From NCBI RefSeq assembly GCF_051622035.1, contig NC_135362.1, positions 16,653,501 to 16,717,500 on the forward strand: a stretch of DNA of 64,000 nucleotides, given 5' to 3'. The DNA is from Arctopsyche grandis (Eukaryota; Arthropoda; Insecta; Trichoptera; Hydropsychidae). Shown here piece by piece: positions 20,231 to 31,191 of this stretch; within the stretch, counting starts at the first letter, position 1, and each line of letters begins with the position of its first letter. Both the position numbers and the translations under genes were made by a program. Under the pieces are notes generated by a model. The model did no database searches, had not been told where the DNA came from, and saw nothing but the letters and a program-made list of their open reading frames with translations.

Positions 20231-23200
20231 ATGGTACGTCTTACTTGTCCACCCTTCTCGTGGGGAGAAAAGGGTGGTTTCGATCTGACCCAGTTACCAG
20301 TAGAAGCCCCAACTGCTCCATCTAAGCCTCGAGAAACTATTAGGGTAAGTTATATATAGAATTTTTTTTTTGAACGGGTCAATTTTGATTTTCTGAAATT
20401 AAAGTAAACGAATATATACTAATATGTACCTATTTTAAAGGCATGATGAGTCATAAAAATAGTATGGCAATACTTTTAATAAAAAATAAACGTTTTGTAA
20501 CGTTTTATAATACATCAATTACATTAGTATTGAAGTGATATAATAGTGAAAATATTAACAGAAAATGTATTACACAAGATAGATGAATATCAATATCACC
20601 TTTCGGAGACGTGTTTTATCAATTCAATATATGTATAGAATTATTATGTACATATTGTTTGTTTTTAAAAACAGACACTATTTAACTAGTGATTAATACA
20701 TTTGAATTCGAAAATGTCATTGCATTAGTATACATTAATAAGAGCTGACGCATTATAATTCTAGAAAATTATGAAAATTTTACTGGTCGTTGCGAAATTG
20801 CGATTCTTATGAATCTTATATCTTATGATACGTCAATGCTACCTACACCTTTTAAACGGTAATTAGCATTCCCAAACCAAAAATTATAATTTAAAAAGTG
20901 ATTCCTCTTCTTTTGTATGTGATTTTCATATTGCTTATATCATTTGAAATACTATGCTCATTTCTATGTATTATAAAAAATGAGCTACACTTCCATTGTT
21001 TTATGTTGTTAACTTTGAAAACTGTGAAAATAATTCAATTTCTGTTACTAAAGAATTTCGAACCATATCCTGGACAAACTCCGGTTATTGTACCCAATGA
21101 GCCTAGTCAACCTACTCCAATTGTTGAGCCAAGCAATGGTAATATGGACGATGAGAACACACGAAATACAACTACTTCAATGGATGAGCCTCCACTAAAG
21201 AAAAACCGTCCAGTTTCTGAATTTGTAATGGGGGACAGTAAAGATGAAGAAGAGGCAGCGCCCATAAGAAAGGAGGGCATCATTATGTCCGGAATAGATT
21301 CAAGTCAACCGCTAAAAGAAATAACGTACAAAAAATATGAAAAGAATGAACAGTAAGTATAATACATATGCATATAATGTTGCAGTAAGAAAAATATCAA
21401 GATATAATAGTTAATTAATATGTTGATTTATAGGTCGTATGGTGTATTGAAAAAAGCATTGCTGGCTAACGATTTTATAAGAAACTTATTAGATGATGAT
21501 CGAATGAATTCTGTGATTGAAGCAATGCAACCAGAAGAATATTCCGCAGACGATTTTATAATTAGAGAAGGCGAAACTGGATCTCATTTATATGTTTCGG
21601 ATGTGGGTAGCTTTGAAGTCATCAAATCAGGAAAATCAGTTAAAAAATTCGGTGCCGGAGAAGTCTTTGGAGAATTGGCTATACTATACAAAGCCAAAAG
21701 ATTTGCATCAATTAAAGGTAATTATCAAAACACGTTATATTTCTTGATGTGAAGACAATATTGGCATTAGAAAAGTACAAACTTAATATTAACTGCAGCA
21801 ACAAGCAATGCGAGAGTCTGGGTTTTGGATAGAAAAGTTTTTCAAAAAATTATGGTCAGGAGCGGGAAACAGGAACAAGAAGACAATGTACGATTCTTGT
21901 CATCCGTACCACTTCTTAAAGACATACATGGCTCAAATTTGGTCAAAGTATCAGATTTCTTAAAACGCGTAAGTGATGCATTAAAAATAATCATTTGTTT
22001 CGGTTGTATACATATTTTATTAGCAATACTAAAAAAAATTGCAGGAATTTTTCGCAGCTGGAACAATGATTGTGCGACAAGGTGAGCATGGTGATAAATT
22101 CTATATAATTAGGGGTGGTACTGTTATAATTACCAAACGGCTGACGGATACTGGTCCAGATCAATTTGTGAATGAATTGTCTAGAGGTGATTATTTCGGA
22201 GAACAGGCTCTTTTACACGAAGATAGAAGACTTGCAACCGTTACAGCCAAAGCACCCGGCGTTGAATGCTTAACTATGGAAAGAGTGTAATAATTTATTG
22301 TTTGTATGAACATTGTATAAATTTATTATATTTTTAACATTGAAAATATTTTTAAACAGACCTTTCAATGAATTTATGGGAGGCATTGAAGATCTAAAAG
22401 GCAAAAACTACACATCAGCTCGGCCATCAAATTTGGTCAAGAGAAACCAAATAGCAGTCACGAGTGGTATGAAATATGAAATGTTTCTATTATTTTGTAG
22501 CATTGATCAATATATACATGTTTAATGAGGGAATTTTTATATTAGAGTATGAAAAGATAAAACTGGAAGATTTAGAAATTGTGGGAACGCTGGGAGTCGG
22601 TGCATTCGGACGTGTTGAGCTTGTACAGTATGGTAAAAACAGAACCCAAACGTTCGCTTTAAAACGGTTGAAGAAAGTAGAAGTGTTGTATCAACAGCAA
22701 CAGGAACACGTATTTAGCGAAAAAAGTATAATGTTCCGATGCAACAGTCCATTTATATGCAAGTATGTATAATATATTCATATGAAATCAAATCTTATAT
22801 CGAGACATTCAACTTTATTCAAACGTGTTTTAATTTTTAGATTGTACAGAACATATAAAGACAATAAACACTTATTTTTGTTGATGGAACCCATACTTGG
22901 CGGTGATGTTTGGACGATATTGCAAAAGAAAGGTCATTTCAACGAACAAGTAGCACGTTTCATGTCTGCATGTGTTGTTGAAGCTTTCGAACACATACAC
23001 AATTTGGACATTGTGTATAGGGATTTGAAACCTGAAAACCTTATGTTGGATTCTAGAGGCTATGTTAAACTGGTAGAACATGTTACATTTTGAATATCTG
23101 ATACTTAGAATATTTAATCACATAAGTTTTCAATCAACAGGTGGATTTTGGTTATGCCAAATACTTATCTAGTGGATCTAAGACATACACGTTTGCTGGA

Positions 23201-23716
23201 ACTCCCGAGTATGTTGCGCCGGAAGTCATACTCGGCAATGGACACGACAGAGCTGCTGACTATTGGACTCTCGGTATACTTATTCATGAATTATTGGTTG
23301 GCAAACCGCCATTCCGTGGAACGAATCAAGTGAAAACGTATAATTTGATCATCCGAGGAATTGATGCTATAGAGTTTACATCAAAAATTCCAAAAGTTGC
23401 ACAGCCACTTATACGAAAATTATGCAGGTCTTTCCCTACCGAGAGATTGGGTTATTTGAGGAATGGAATAAAAGATATAAAGAATCACAGGTAATTTATT
23501 GCTTTTGTGAAATTGGCGTCTTAATTTTGCACAATGTGATGTTATTGTTGTTTTAGGTGGTATATGGGATTCGACTGGGACAAACTACGAGAAGGTAAAA
23601 TGACGGCGCCATTAATTAGACCCATAAAAGACCATTTAGATTTAACAAACTTTGACAAATATGAAAAATACAAAATGCCACCCGATGAAACGTCTGGTTG
23701 GGATATTGATTTCTAA
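20231..23716 (+). CDS. cGMP-dependent protein kinase family (PKG-like), divergent nucleotide sites
   Basis: Serine/threonine kinase of the AGC group with two cyclic-nucleotide-binding domains. Ten exons: 20231-20344, 21054-21352, 21434-21717, 21799-21968, 22045-22286, 22360-22466, 22546-22762, 22841-23072, 23141-23490, 23557-23716; they join in frame to 724 residues. Order: N-terminal region with a pseudosubstrate-like KKNRPVSE (about 87-94), CNB-A (about 139-250), CNB-B (about 265-375), kinase domain from about 412. Kinase residues look complete: GVGAFGRV loop, FALK lysine 445, YRDLKPEN with Asp539, DFG Asp557, GTPEYVAPE. Both phosphate-binding cassettes keep Glu and Arg (FGELA...R227, FGEQA...R351), but the next residue, Thr in canonical PKG, is Phe228 in A and Leu352 in B. 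No N-terminal leucine zipper is obvious. It could be an orthologue of a divergent insect PKG rather than of foraging. Confidence 0.92.
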
Positions 23717-24145
23717 ATGATAATATAAGATAAGATTTTCAATCTATGTACATACGTACAAAGTTATTTTGGTGAACATCATATATTTTTCACTTATTTT
23801 TAAAATTAAAATACATACTGTGAAAAACTTATTTACAAATATTTATAATTTAAATTATTTAATTTACGTATTATAAGATCTATTAATAAAATAGTACATA
23901 CAATATTACATTTTGAGCTAATTTTTAATCTACAAATATAATGTTTTTAGAATACCAAATGTTCATGTTTATTATATTTTATTACATTACAATTCGAGCT
24001 TAGTCTCCATTCAATTAACATCCACGAATATTTATTAAAAAGGTTGACAATAATTGAAACTTTATATAATGTATTTATTTGTTGGGGATGCAGCAAGTAC
24101 ACCATCTTAATAAGTGAGTTTTTGGAAATGATGTAGAAATTAAAT
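23717..24145. other. Convergent 3' flanks of kinase and zinc-finger genes
   Basis: AT-rich, with several AATAAA and TTTATT signals on the two strands. No coding feature seen. Confidence 0.5.
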
Positions 24146-24532
24146 CGGTCTCTGTGACGGGCCGGAATGTGAAATGTCGGAAAACGCAAATATCGTAAGG
24201 CAAAGATCGAAAATCGAAAGATCTTAAGTCGAAAGATCAAAAAAAGGGTGCATGGTAAACGGTACATACTCACTTAATTTGCGCGAGCAGGATACAACAG
24301 GAACAAGAGGAACAGGCTTTTCCTCCCGTATTCTGCGGGCGCACATTAATACGGGAGGAAGAGCCTGTTCCTCTTGTTCCTGTTGTATCCTGCTCGCGCA
24401 AATTAAGTGAGTACGTACGTGAGCATGTACCGTTTACCATGCACCCTTTTTTTTGATCTTTCGATTTTTGATCTTTGCCTTCTGATATTTGCGTTTTCCA
24501 GCATTTCACATTCCGCCCCGTGAGGTAGACCC
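24146..24532. mobile_element. Foldback MITE, copy 2, exact 9-bp target duplication
   Basis: 387-bp near-complete inverted repeat of the same family as 8,515-8,900. It is flanked on both sides by AAATTAAAT (24,137-24,145 and 24,533-24,541). The termini have the same orientation as copy 1 (CGGTCTC... left, ...GGTAGACCC right), but the central loop and the asymmetric spacer next to it run the other way. It ends 24 bp from the stop codon of the zinc-finger gene, so it is probably transcribed in that gene's 3' UTR. Confidence 0.93.
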
Positions 24533-24556
24533 AAATTAAATATATACATGAAGACA

Positions 24557-26006
24557 TTAATCGTTAGGCAGAATAAATTCGTCTCCTGAAGATCCTGCAT
24601 CGATAAACACTATATTTTTATCTTGGAAAGTTTTCGATCGTATTCTACCAATTGAATAAGGGATTTTTAGAAAGTCGCTTGGGCAGTCTTTGAGAGCTCT
24701 TCCTGGTTCATATTTGTGAATTTTCATATGATTCGTCAGACATGATTTTAGAGAAAACTCTCTTGGACAAAAGCTGCACGGGTATGAAATCTTACGAACT
24801 TTGCCACATACGTGATTATGCAACAAAATTTTATTAGGGAAATATGCACTGCAAATACAACATTGAAACAAATCTCTTTTCACCAATTCTTCATTCAACG
24901 ATTTTTCAGTATCATTTTTAATTGGTTTAGTATCTAGTGGTTTAGGTTCAGGATCATTACGCTTCAGTTTTGCATTGCCTCTCACACTTTTACACGCATC
25001 TTGATCAATTTTATCTGAAAAAATAAAATTTTCATCAATAACAAGAATGCTTTATAAAATCAGGTTTACCCAAAAAGTATAAATCCTCGGAATAACAAGA
25101 AATCGAAAAATAAATACACGGGTGAGAGCATGACCAAAATAGCAGATAAAGTTTGAAGTGGAAAATGGTGGGATTTGAATATAGACAAATAAGTGTTGAA
25201 TGCATGAGAAAAAGAACCAGAATGGTAACCAGGAAGATGATGGATGGAAGAGCTTAAGAAAGTTGATGAAAGTTGTGTGCATGATAGATATGCCTGGAGG
25301 ATAAACCTATAATTGGTCTTTTGCAATGTATTTTATTATTTGTTCTGTTTTGATTTAAGACTATTGGTTTTCCTTTTAAAATAAAATAAATCTATGTAAG
25401 TATACACGATATAAGATAATGAAAAACTTACCGCATACAAATGCATGAAAATTGAACGACTTTTCTGTTTCAAAGTGTCTTTTACAATCTTGGCATTCAT
25501 ATTTATTATGTTTATGACTATTTTCAGTTGATGTAAAATTATATTCAGATTCATATTGTTTGGGAGATTCAGATGTTATTACCGGTTCACCTGTTGATTC
25601 ACTATAAATGGAAGTTTTAATATAAATATAAATATGTATTCTTAAAATTTGAAATGTAATAAAGTTCACATTACCGTTCACTATTAAAACTATTCTCTTG
25701 TTTAACAATTACTGGAGTTTCGTCTTGAAAAGGTATTCGTGGTTGCTTTGAGTATTGAGGATCTTTAAGTTTCGTACTAGTGTTCTAAAATTGAAAATGG
25801 GGATAATAAGTTGTCAGCTTTTCAAAAGGAGTAAAATGTCGTATTCAAAAATTAAAAACTCGTGCTTAATTTACCTGGAAAATTTTCGATGAATATTCAT
25901 CTTCATTGTTATCAATTGGATCAATGGAATAAAATGCTGTATCGGGTTCGCATTTTATTTTCTCTAATTTTATTGGAAAATTCAAGCAAGCCTCGTGAGT
26001 TTCCAT
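24557..26006 (-). CDS. Small zinc-finger protein, C2HC and C2H2 fingers
   Basis: Four exons on the minus strand: 26006-25875, 25784-25675, 25601-25432, 25014-24557, joined in frame to 289 residues with GT-AG junctions. The acidic N-terminal part (METHEACLNF...) has no clear ZAD domain. Finger 1 (CQDCKRHFETEKSFNFHAFVC split as C-x2-C-x12-H-x3-C) and finger 2 (CCICSAYF...HNHVC) are C2HC type; finger 3 (CSFCPREF...HMKIH) is a classical C2H2. This suggests a nucleic-acid-binding or regulatory protein; no orthologue is recognised. The start ATG at 26,006 is the first in-frame one; a longer 5' exon cannot be excluded. Convergent with the kinase gene. Confidence 0.75.
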
Positions 26007-26374
26007 TCCAAAGAACTGTTCGTATTTACAGGTACATATTAAATTCAAATTACTTGACAGACGACGACTTAACCTAACCTCACGACTTCTATCAGCGTTC
26101 CGAAGTTGCCAGATGACAATTCAAATTACATTTAGGACTGCCATATTTTTCAGGATAACAATATCCAAATTAGGCGTGGCTAATCTAATAATAAATATTC
26201 ATTTGTTTTTACAAGCCTCTTATAAGCTTTCTTTCGCAGAAAATTGAGCTAAAATTCCTACAGTCTTCATTTTATTAAATTTATTTGAATATAAAAAAAT
26301 ATGTAATATTTAACGACAACCAAACAGAAATGAAATACACACACACAACGAATGTTTTTTTATTTATTATATAA

Positions 26375-26840
26375 GGGAACCGGAACTGAAAACATATTCC
26401 TGATCTGATATGAAAAGGAATCCGGATCTGGAACTGAAAAAGGAATAGGGATCCAGAACTGAAACAGGAATCCAGAACCGGACCCAGTGCCGGCCTTACA
26501 CCCAATGTCGCTCTCGGGCAATTTTTTCTAAACATCACCAGAAAAAAAATGTTGCCTATGGCGCTCTAATCTAAAATTTTGTATGGCTTTTGGCGCTCTA
26601 ATTTTAAATTTTAAAGCGCCTTTGACGTATCGAGCGGCGCCCAAACTTATTTGGCAACGTCGGGCGCCGCCCGACCCAGCCCTCCCCTAAAACCGGCACT
26701 AACCGGAACTGAAATGGGAATCGGAAATTGGAACTGAAATCAAAACCGGGAATCGGAACTAAAATTGAAATCGGAACTGAAATTGAAATCGGAAATCGGA
26801 ATCGAAATTGAAAACGGAATCGAAATCGATATTGATATCG
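26375..26840. repeat. Degenerate GGAATCGGAACTGAAA minisatellite split by a hAT MITE
   Basis: Imperfect GGAATC, GGAACTGAAA and related units occur at 26,375-26,483 and resume at 26,701-26,840. The interruption is the element at 26,484-26,700. The motif matches the minisatellite in the Sur intron at 17.6-17.8 kb. Confidence 0.8.
26484..26700. mobile_element. 217-bp hAT-like MITE
   Basis: The ends read ccagtgccggcctta and taaaaccggcact, inverted relative to each other. Flanks are AACCGGAC (26,476-26,483) and AACCGGAA (26,701-26,708), a plausible 8-bp duplication, although the target is itself repetitive. The body contains GGCGCTCTAA repeats and a GC-rich CGGGCGCCGCCCG palindrome. Confidence 0.65.
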
Positions 26841-27403
26841 TCGCCATATTTTGTCATGCCTTTTATGGGGATCTAGTCTTGTTGTGAAGGTCTTCTTCAC
26901 CACCAGTCCGCCATGTATTATAGACAGGTTCGTCTGTGTTCGGTATTAAATACAGCTATGTTGAATATGGTATTTATTTGGTAGTAACACGTATACACAA
27001 GTATGATTAATTGTTGGCAAAAGTTTGTCGTTCAGCGGTCTCTGGATATGGTAGAGTGTCGCTGGCTCGGCATTCAGCTATGTTCAGCAAGTCTCTGGAT
27101 ACGGCAGTGTGTTGCTGGCTCGTTGTTCGGCTATGTTCGGCAAGTCGCTGGATATGGTAGAGTGTCGCTGGCTCGGCGTTCGGCTATGTTCAGCAAGTCT
27201 CTGGATACGGCAGTGTGTTGCTGGCTGGTTGTTCTTCCAAGTCCGCGTAGTGAAGTGGTGGCTGGTCAGGAGCTGGATGTTGACTGGTCTGCTGCTGTGT
27301 GTCGACGCTTGCTGCTCTGGGTCGACTGGTCTGGTGCTGTGTGTCGACGCTTGCTGTTGTGGGTCGACTGGTCTTGTTTGCGTTGTACCTTCTTTTATAG
27401 TGT

Positions 27404-27630
27404 TTCTGGAATGCTTGGTGGAAGTGGTTATTGACGCGTACGAAAGGAATTTTGTTTTCGTCGAGGCGTCGAATTTTCTGGAATGCTTGATGGAAGTGGT
27501 TATTGACGCGTACGAGAGGAATTTTGTTTTCGTCGAGGCGTCGAATTTTCTGGAATGCTTGATGGAAGTGGTTATTGACGCGTACGAGAGGAATTTTGTT
27601 TTCGTCGAGGCGTCGAATTTTCTGGAATGC
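27404..27630. repeat. 72-bp tandem repeat inside the left LTR, three copies
   Basis: Units starting with TCTGGAATGCTT recur every 72 bp at about 27,405, 27,477, 27,549 and, partially, 27,621. The right LTR carries the same array at about 30,050-30,275. Because 72 is a multiple of three, several frames stay open through it, without evidence that any is translated. Confidence 0.88.
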
Positions 27631-28109
27631 TTGGCGCCTTTCCGCTCGATGTATTTTAATGGTGGCGGCGTGTTTCGACCGTTTTGGTTCCACTCGACTG
27701 GTAGGGGCGTTCCGCCTGAGTTTAATATAACGACTGCAGGTGCATGTCGTCTGGGTTTCGGGAATGTAGTTTGTTGTTGCGGAATATTCTCGAAGGTTTC
27801 GATGACGATGACGACGACGAGATTCCTACATGGCTCTCCGGTGAGTGTTAACGATGTGTGTGATTTTGTGGGAATCTTGATGTGTTGGAGTCTATTGACT
27901 CGATGGCGTCGTTGTTTGTCCGGTTGTGCTGGAGAAAGTTGTCTCAACAGCGGGTCTTGTGTTGCATGCCGGTCCAAGTCTTGTTCTCTACCAGGTTGCT
28001 TATTTTGGGCGAGCTGCGTTGGTAGTGAAGGTTTGTGATGGCTTGGATGGTGCTGTTGTGCAGGCTGCTGTGTTCTGCGTGGAGTCATTCGCGTGACTGT
28101 TTTGCTGGT

Positions 28110-28480
28110 TGTGCTGGAGTTAGTTGTCTCGGCAGCGGGTCTTGCGTGAAGAACGTTGTTTGACGAAGTGCGTTGAGTGCTGGTCTTCGTTGGTTGTGCT
28201 GGAGTTAGTTGTCTCGACAGCGGATCTTGCGTGAAGAACGTTGGTTGACGAAGTGCGTTGAGTGCTGGTCTTCGTTGGTTGTGCTGGAGTTAGTTGTCTC
28301 GACAGCGGATCTTGCGTGAAGAACGTTGGTTGACGAAGTGCGTTGAGTGCTGGTCTTCGTTGGTTGTGCTGGAGTTAGTTGTCTCGGCAGCGGAATTTGT
28401 GTGGAGACTGTTGGTTAGCGAAGTGCGTTGAGTGCTGGTCTTCGTTGGTTGTGCTGGAGTCGGTTGTCTCGACAGCGGGT
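28110..28480. repeat. 85-bp tandem repeat in LTR-element interior
   Basis: The motif TAGTTGTCTC or its variant recurs at 28,121, 28,206, 28,291, 28,376 and 28,461, an exact 85-bp period over about five units. The period is not a multiple of three, which argues against a conserved protein repeat. Confidence 0.9.
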
Positions 28481-28995
28481 CTCGTTTTGCGTACCAGTCC
28501 GAGTTATTCTTTTCTACCATGTTGCTTATTCTGTCTAGGCTACGTTGATAGTGAAGGTTGGTGGTCTGGACGATGTTGTTGTGCAGGCGTTGTGCTGATT
28601 GTGCTGGAGTTAGTTGTCTCGACAGCGGCTGTGTTGTGTTGGAGCTAGTTGGCTCAGTGGCGATTTGTTTCGCCGGTTGTGCTGGAGTGGGTTGACTCAA
28701 CAGCGGGTTGTGTTGGTAGCTGGTCCATATGTACTTTCACACCATGTTACTGTTGCGGTCGTTACAATGGTAGTGAAGGTTTGTGTCGGTCTGGACGGTG
28801 CTGTTGTGCAGGCTGCGGCGTCCTGCGTGGGCTCATCGAGGTGATGACTCATCGGAGGTGTGATGAGCGGTGCTGGCGGATCAACAGTAGTGGATCCATT
28901 TGGTTGTTGTCTCCGGGTTGCGTCTTGTTGATTTTCGTTCTGGGCTGCTGGGATGTCGTCTCCGTTTACAGACATGATGTTAGCAGTTGTGTAGT

Positions 28996-29394
28996 TTGCT
29001 ATGTGGGCTGCTTTGTAGGCTGCGATGTGGGCTGCTATGTAGGCTGCGATGTGGGCTGCTATGTAGGCTGCGATGTGGGCTGCTATGTAGGCTGCGATGT
29101 GGGCTGCTATGTAGGCTGCGATGTGGGCTGCTATGTAGGCTGCGATGTGGGCTGCTATGTAGGCTGCGATGTGGGCTGCTATGTAGGCTGCGATGTGGGC
29201 TGCTATGTAGGCTGCGATGTGGGCTGCTATGTAGGCTGCGATGTGGGCTGCTATGTAGGCTGCGATGTGGGCTGCTATGTAGGCTGCGATGTGGGCTGCT
29301 ATGTAGGCTGCGATGTGGGCTGCTATGTAGGCTGCGATGTGGGCTGCTATGTAGGCTGCGATGTGGGCTGCTATGTAGGCTGCTTTGAAGGCTG
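28996..29394. repeat. 24-bp minisatellite, about 16 units
   Basis: A nearly invariant unit, GGGCTGCTATGTAGGCTGCG plus ATGT, is repeated without spacers. It lies just inside the right LTR of the 26.9-30.5 kb element. The uniformity of the units indicates recent expansion or homogenisation. Confidence 0.93.
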
Positions 29395-30475
29395 CGTGGC
29401 TCTTAGTCGGGGGTCACCAGTTATGGTGAGGTTGGAAGTTGACTGCACTGTGGGCTGCTTTGTTGACTGCTTTGAAGGCTGCGTGGCTCTTAGTCGGGGG
29501 TCACCAGTTATGGGGATCTAGTCTTGTTGTGAAGGTCTTCTTCACCACCAGTCCGCCATGTATTATAGACAGGTTCGTCTGTGTTCGGTATTAAATACAG
29601 CTATGTTGAATATGGTATTTATTTGGTAGTAACACGTATACACAAGTATGATTAATTGTTGGCAAAAGTTTGTCGTTCAGCGGTCTCTGGATATGGTAGA
29701 GTGTCGCTGGCTCGGCATTCAGCTATGTTCAGCAAGTCTCTGGATACGGCAGTGTGTTGCTGGCTCGTTGTTCGGCTATGTTCGGCAAGTCGCTGGATAT
29801 GGTAGAGTGTCGCTGGCTCGGCGTTCGGCTATGTTCAGCAAGTCTCTGGATACGGCAGTGTGTTGCTGGCTGGTTGTTCTTCCAAGTCCGCGTAGTGAAG
29901 TGGTGGCTGGTCAGGAGCTGGATGTTGACTGGTCTGCTGCTGTGTGTCGACGCTTGCTGCTCTGGGTCGACTGGTCTGGTGCTGTGTGTCGACGCTTGCT
30001 GTTGTGGGTCGACTGGTCTTGTTTGCGTTGTACCTCCTTTTATAGTGTTTCTGGAATGCTTGGTGGAAGTGGTTATTGACGCGTACGAAAGGAATTTTGT
30101 TTTCGTCGAGGCGTCGAATTTTCTGGAATGCTTGATGGAAGTGGTTATTGACGCGTACGAGAGGAATTTTGTTTTCGTCGAGGCGTCGAATTTTCTGGAA
30201 TGCTTGATGGAAGTGGTTATTGACGCGTACGAGAGGAATTTTGTTTTCGTCGAGGCGTCGAATTTTCTGGAATGCTTGGCGCCTTTCCGCTCGATGTATT
30301 TTAATGGTGGCGGCGTGTTTCGACCGTTTTGGTTCCACTCGACTGGTAGGGGCGTTCCGCCTGAGTTTAATATAACGACTGCAGGTGCATGTCGTCTGGG
30401 TTTCGGGAATGTAGTTTGTTGTTGCGGAATATTCTCGAAGGTTTCGATGACGATGACGACGACGAGATTCCTACA

Positions 30476-31191
30476 CTTTATTCTTTACTTTTTAATTTGT
30501 TTTCCTTATATTTATCTTTTTTATTTTTGTAAAAATCTATTATTGGACTCGGATGTTACATATATTATTGATTTACTTTTTGTTTTTTTATACATATTTA
30601 TGTACATCCTGTCTGTTGATTTTTCAATTAATAAAATAAAATAAAATAAAAATAGAAAATTAGATTTTTTTTATATCGTCACGGATTCGAACACCCAAAC
30701 CTTACATTAAACCTTACAAAGTCTCTTTTGAAATTATATATTAGATTACAACTATATTTTTACTACAGAGTGTCACTATGGCTAAGAAAAAAAAGATAAA
30801 AAAATAAAATATGAAATCAAAATTAAGTACAGAAATTAAAATAAAATAAAAAACGAAGATGAATTAAATGTATGTGAGAGTGGGTCCAAAATAAAATTAA
30901 TTTATTACAACCAGGAATTCATCGAGTTATTAAACTTTTCTAAAATTGCATTCATTGTTGGCAAATTAGAATAATTTAGAATATTAGAATATTTAAGTCA
31001 GCACAAGGATTTAACAAAAGTGAAATTAAACGATGCGCTGTTTCTATTACAAATCAGTACATTTAAAAAAATATAAAAAAATACGTCGTTGAACGTTTTG
31101 CCGTGATAATTGTGGGAGGTGGTCGTGAATATTGGTGTTAAGTTTGACAGAATCGAATTTGGCGCGGCGCTTTGACGTTTGCGTCGGAAGC
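30476..31191. other. Intergenic DNA upstream of MEP50, with a Helitron 5'-end fragment
   Basis: 30,714-30,747 contains CTTACAAAGTCTCTT...ATATTAGA, the reversed 5' end of the short Helitron family found at 12.2 and 50.0 kb, without its 3' end. From about 31,090 GC rises toward the MEP50 start, consistent with its promoter and 5' UTR. Confidence 0.5.

Larger units (their letters stand above)
26866..30475 (-). mobile_element. Non-autonomous LTR retroelement made of minisatellites
   Basis: Two direct repeats of 965 bp (26,866-27,830 and 29,511-30,475) begin TGGGGATCTAG and end GATTCCTACA, so they have the TG...CA ends of LTRs. They differ at about one position, which points to a recent insertion. 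The flanking pentamers TTTTA and CTTTA could be a target duplication. On the minus strand the first LTR is followed by TAACTGGTGACCCCCGAC, a primer-binding-site-like sequence, so minus is the likely orientation. The 1,680-bp interior shows no gag, protease, polymerase or envelope similarity and is largely tandem repeats. It looks structurally whole but non-coding, so it would need a helper element. Family not determined. Confidence 0.85.

Noticed and set aside
20898-21053. Hydrophobic N-terminal extension ([10 protein letters not shown]...) in frame with kinase exon 2
   Set aside because: It lies upstream of a splice acceptor at 21,053 and is AT-rich intron; the first exon at 20,231-20,344 joins exon 2 in frame and has a good start context.
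24270-24557. Frames inside the foldback MITE
   Set aside because: Similar frames occur in each copy on both strands because the element is palindromic; no protein resemblance.
27084-28088. A 334-codon minus-strand frame and matching plus-strand frames across the LTR
   Set aside because: They run across the 72-bp triplication and a boundary between LTR and interior, and resemble no gag or pol protein. Treated as by-products of stop-poor repeats.
28996-29394. Regular short repeats reminiscent of a CRISPR array
   Set aside because: The units are contiguous with no unique spacers, and the genome is an insect's.
28649-29521. A 290-codon plus-strand frame rich in Cys-Gly-Tyr/Asp-Val repeats, and a parallel Cys-Gly-Leu-Arg frame
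   Set aside because: Both arise from the 24-bp minisatellite inside a non-coding LTR-bounded element; no start context, splice signals or homology support translation.
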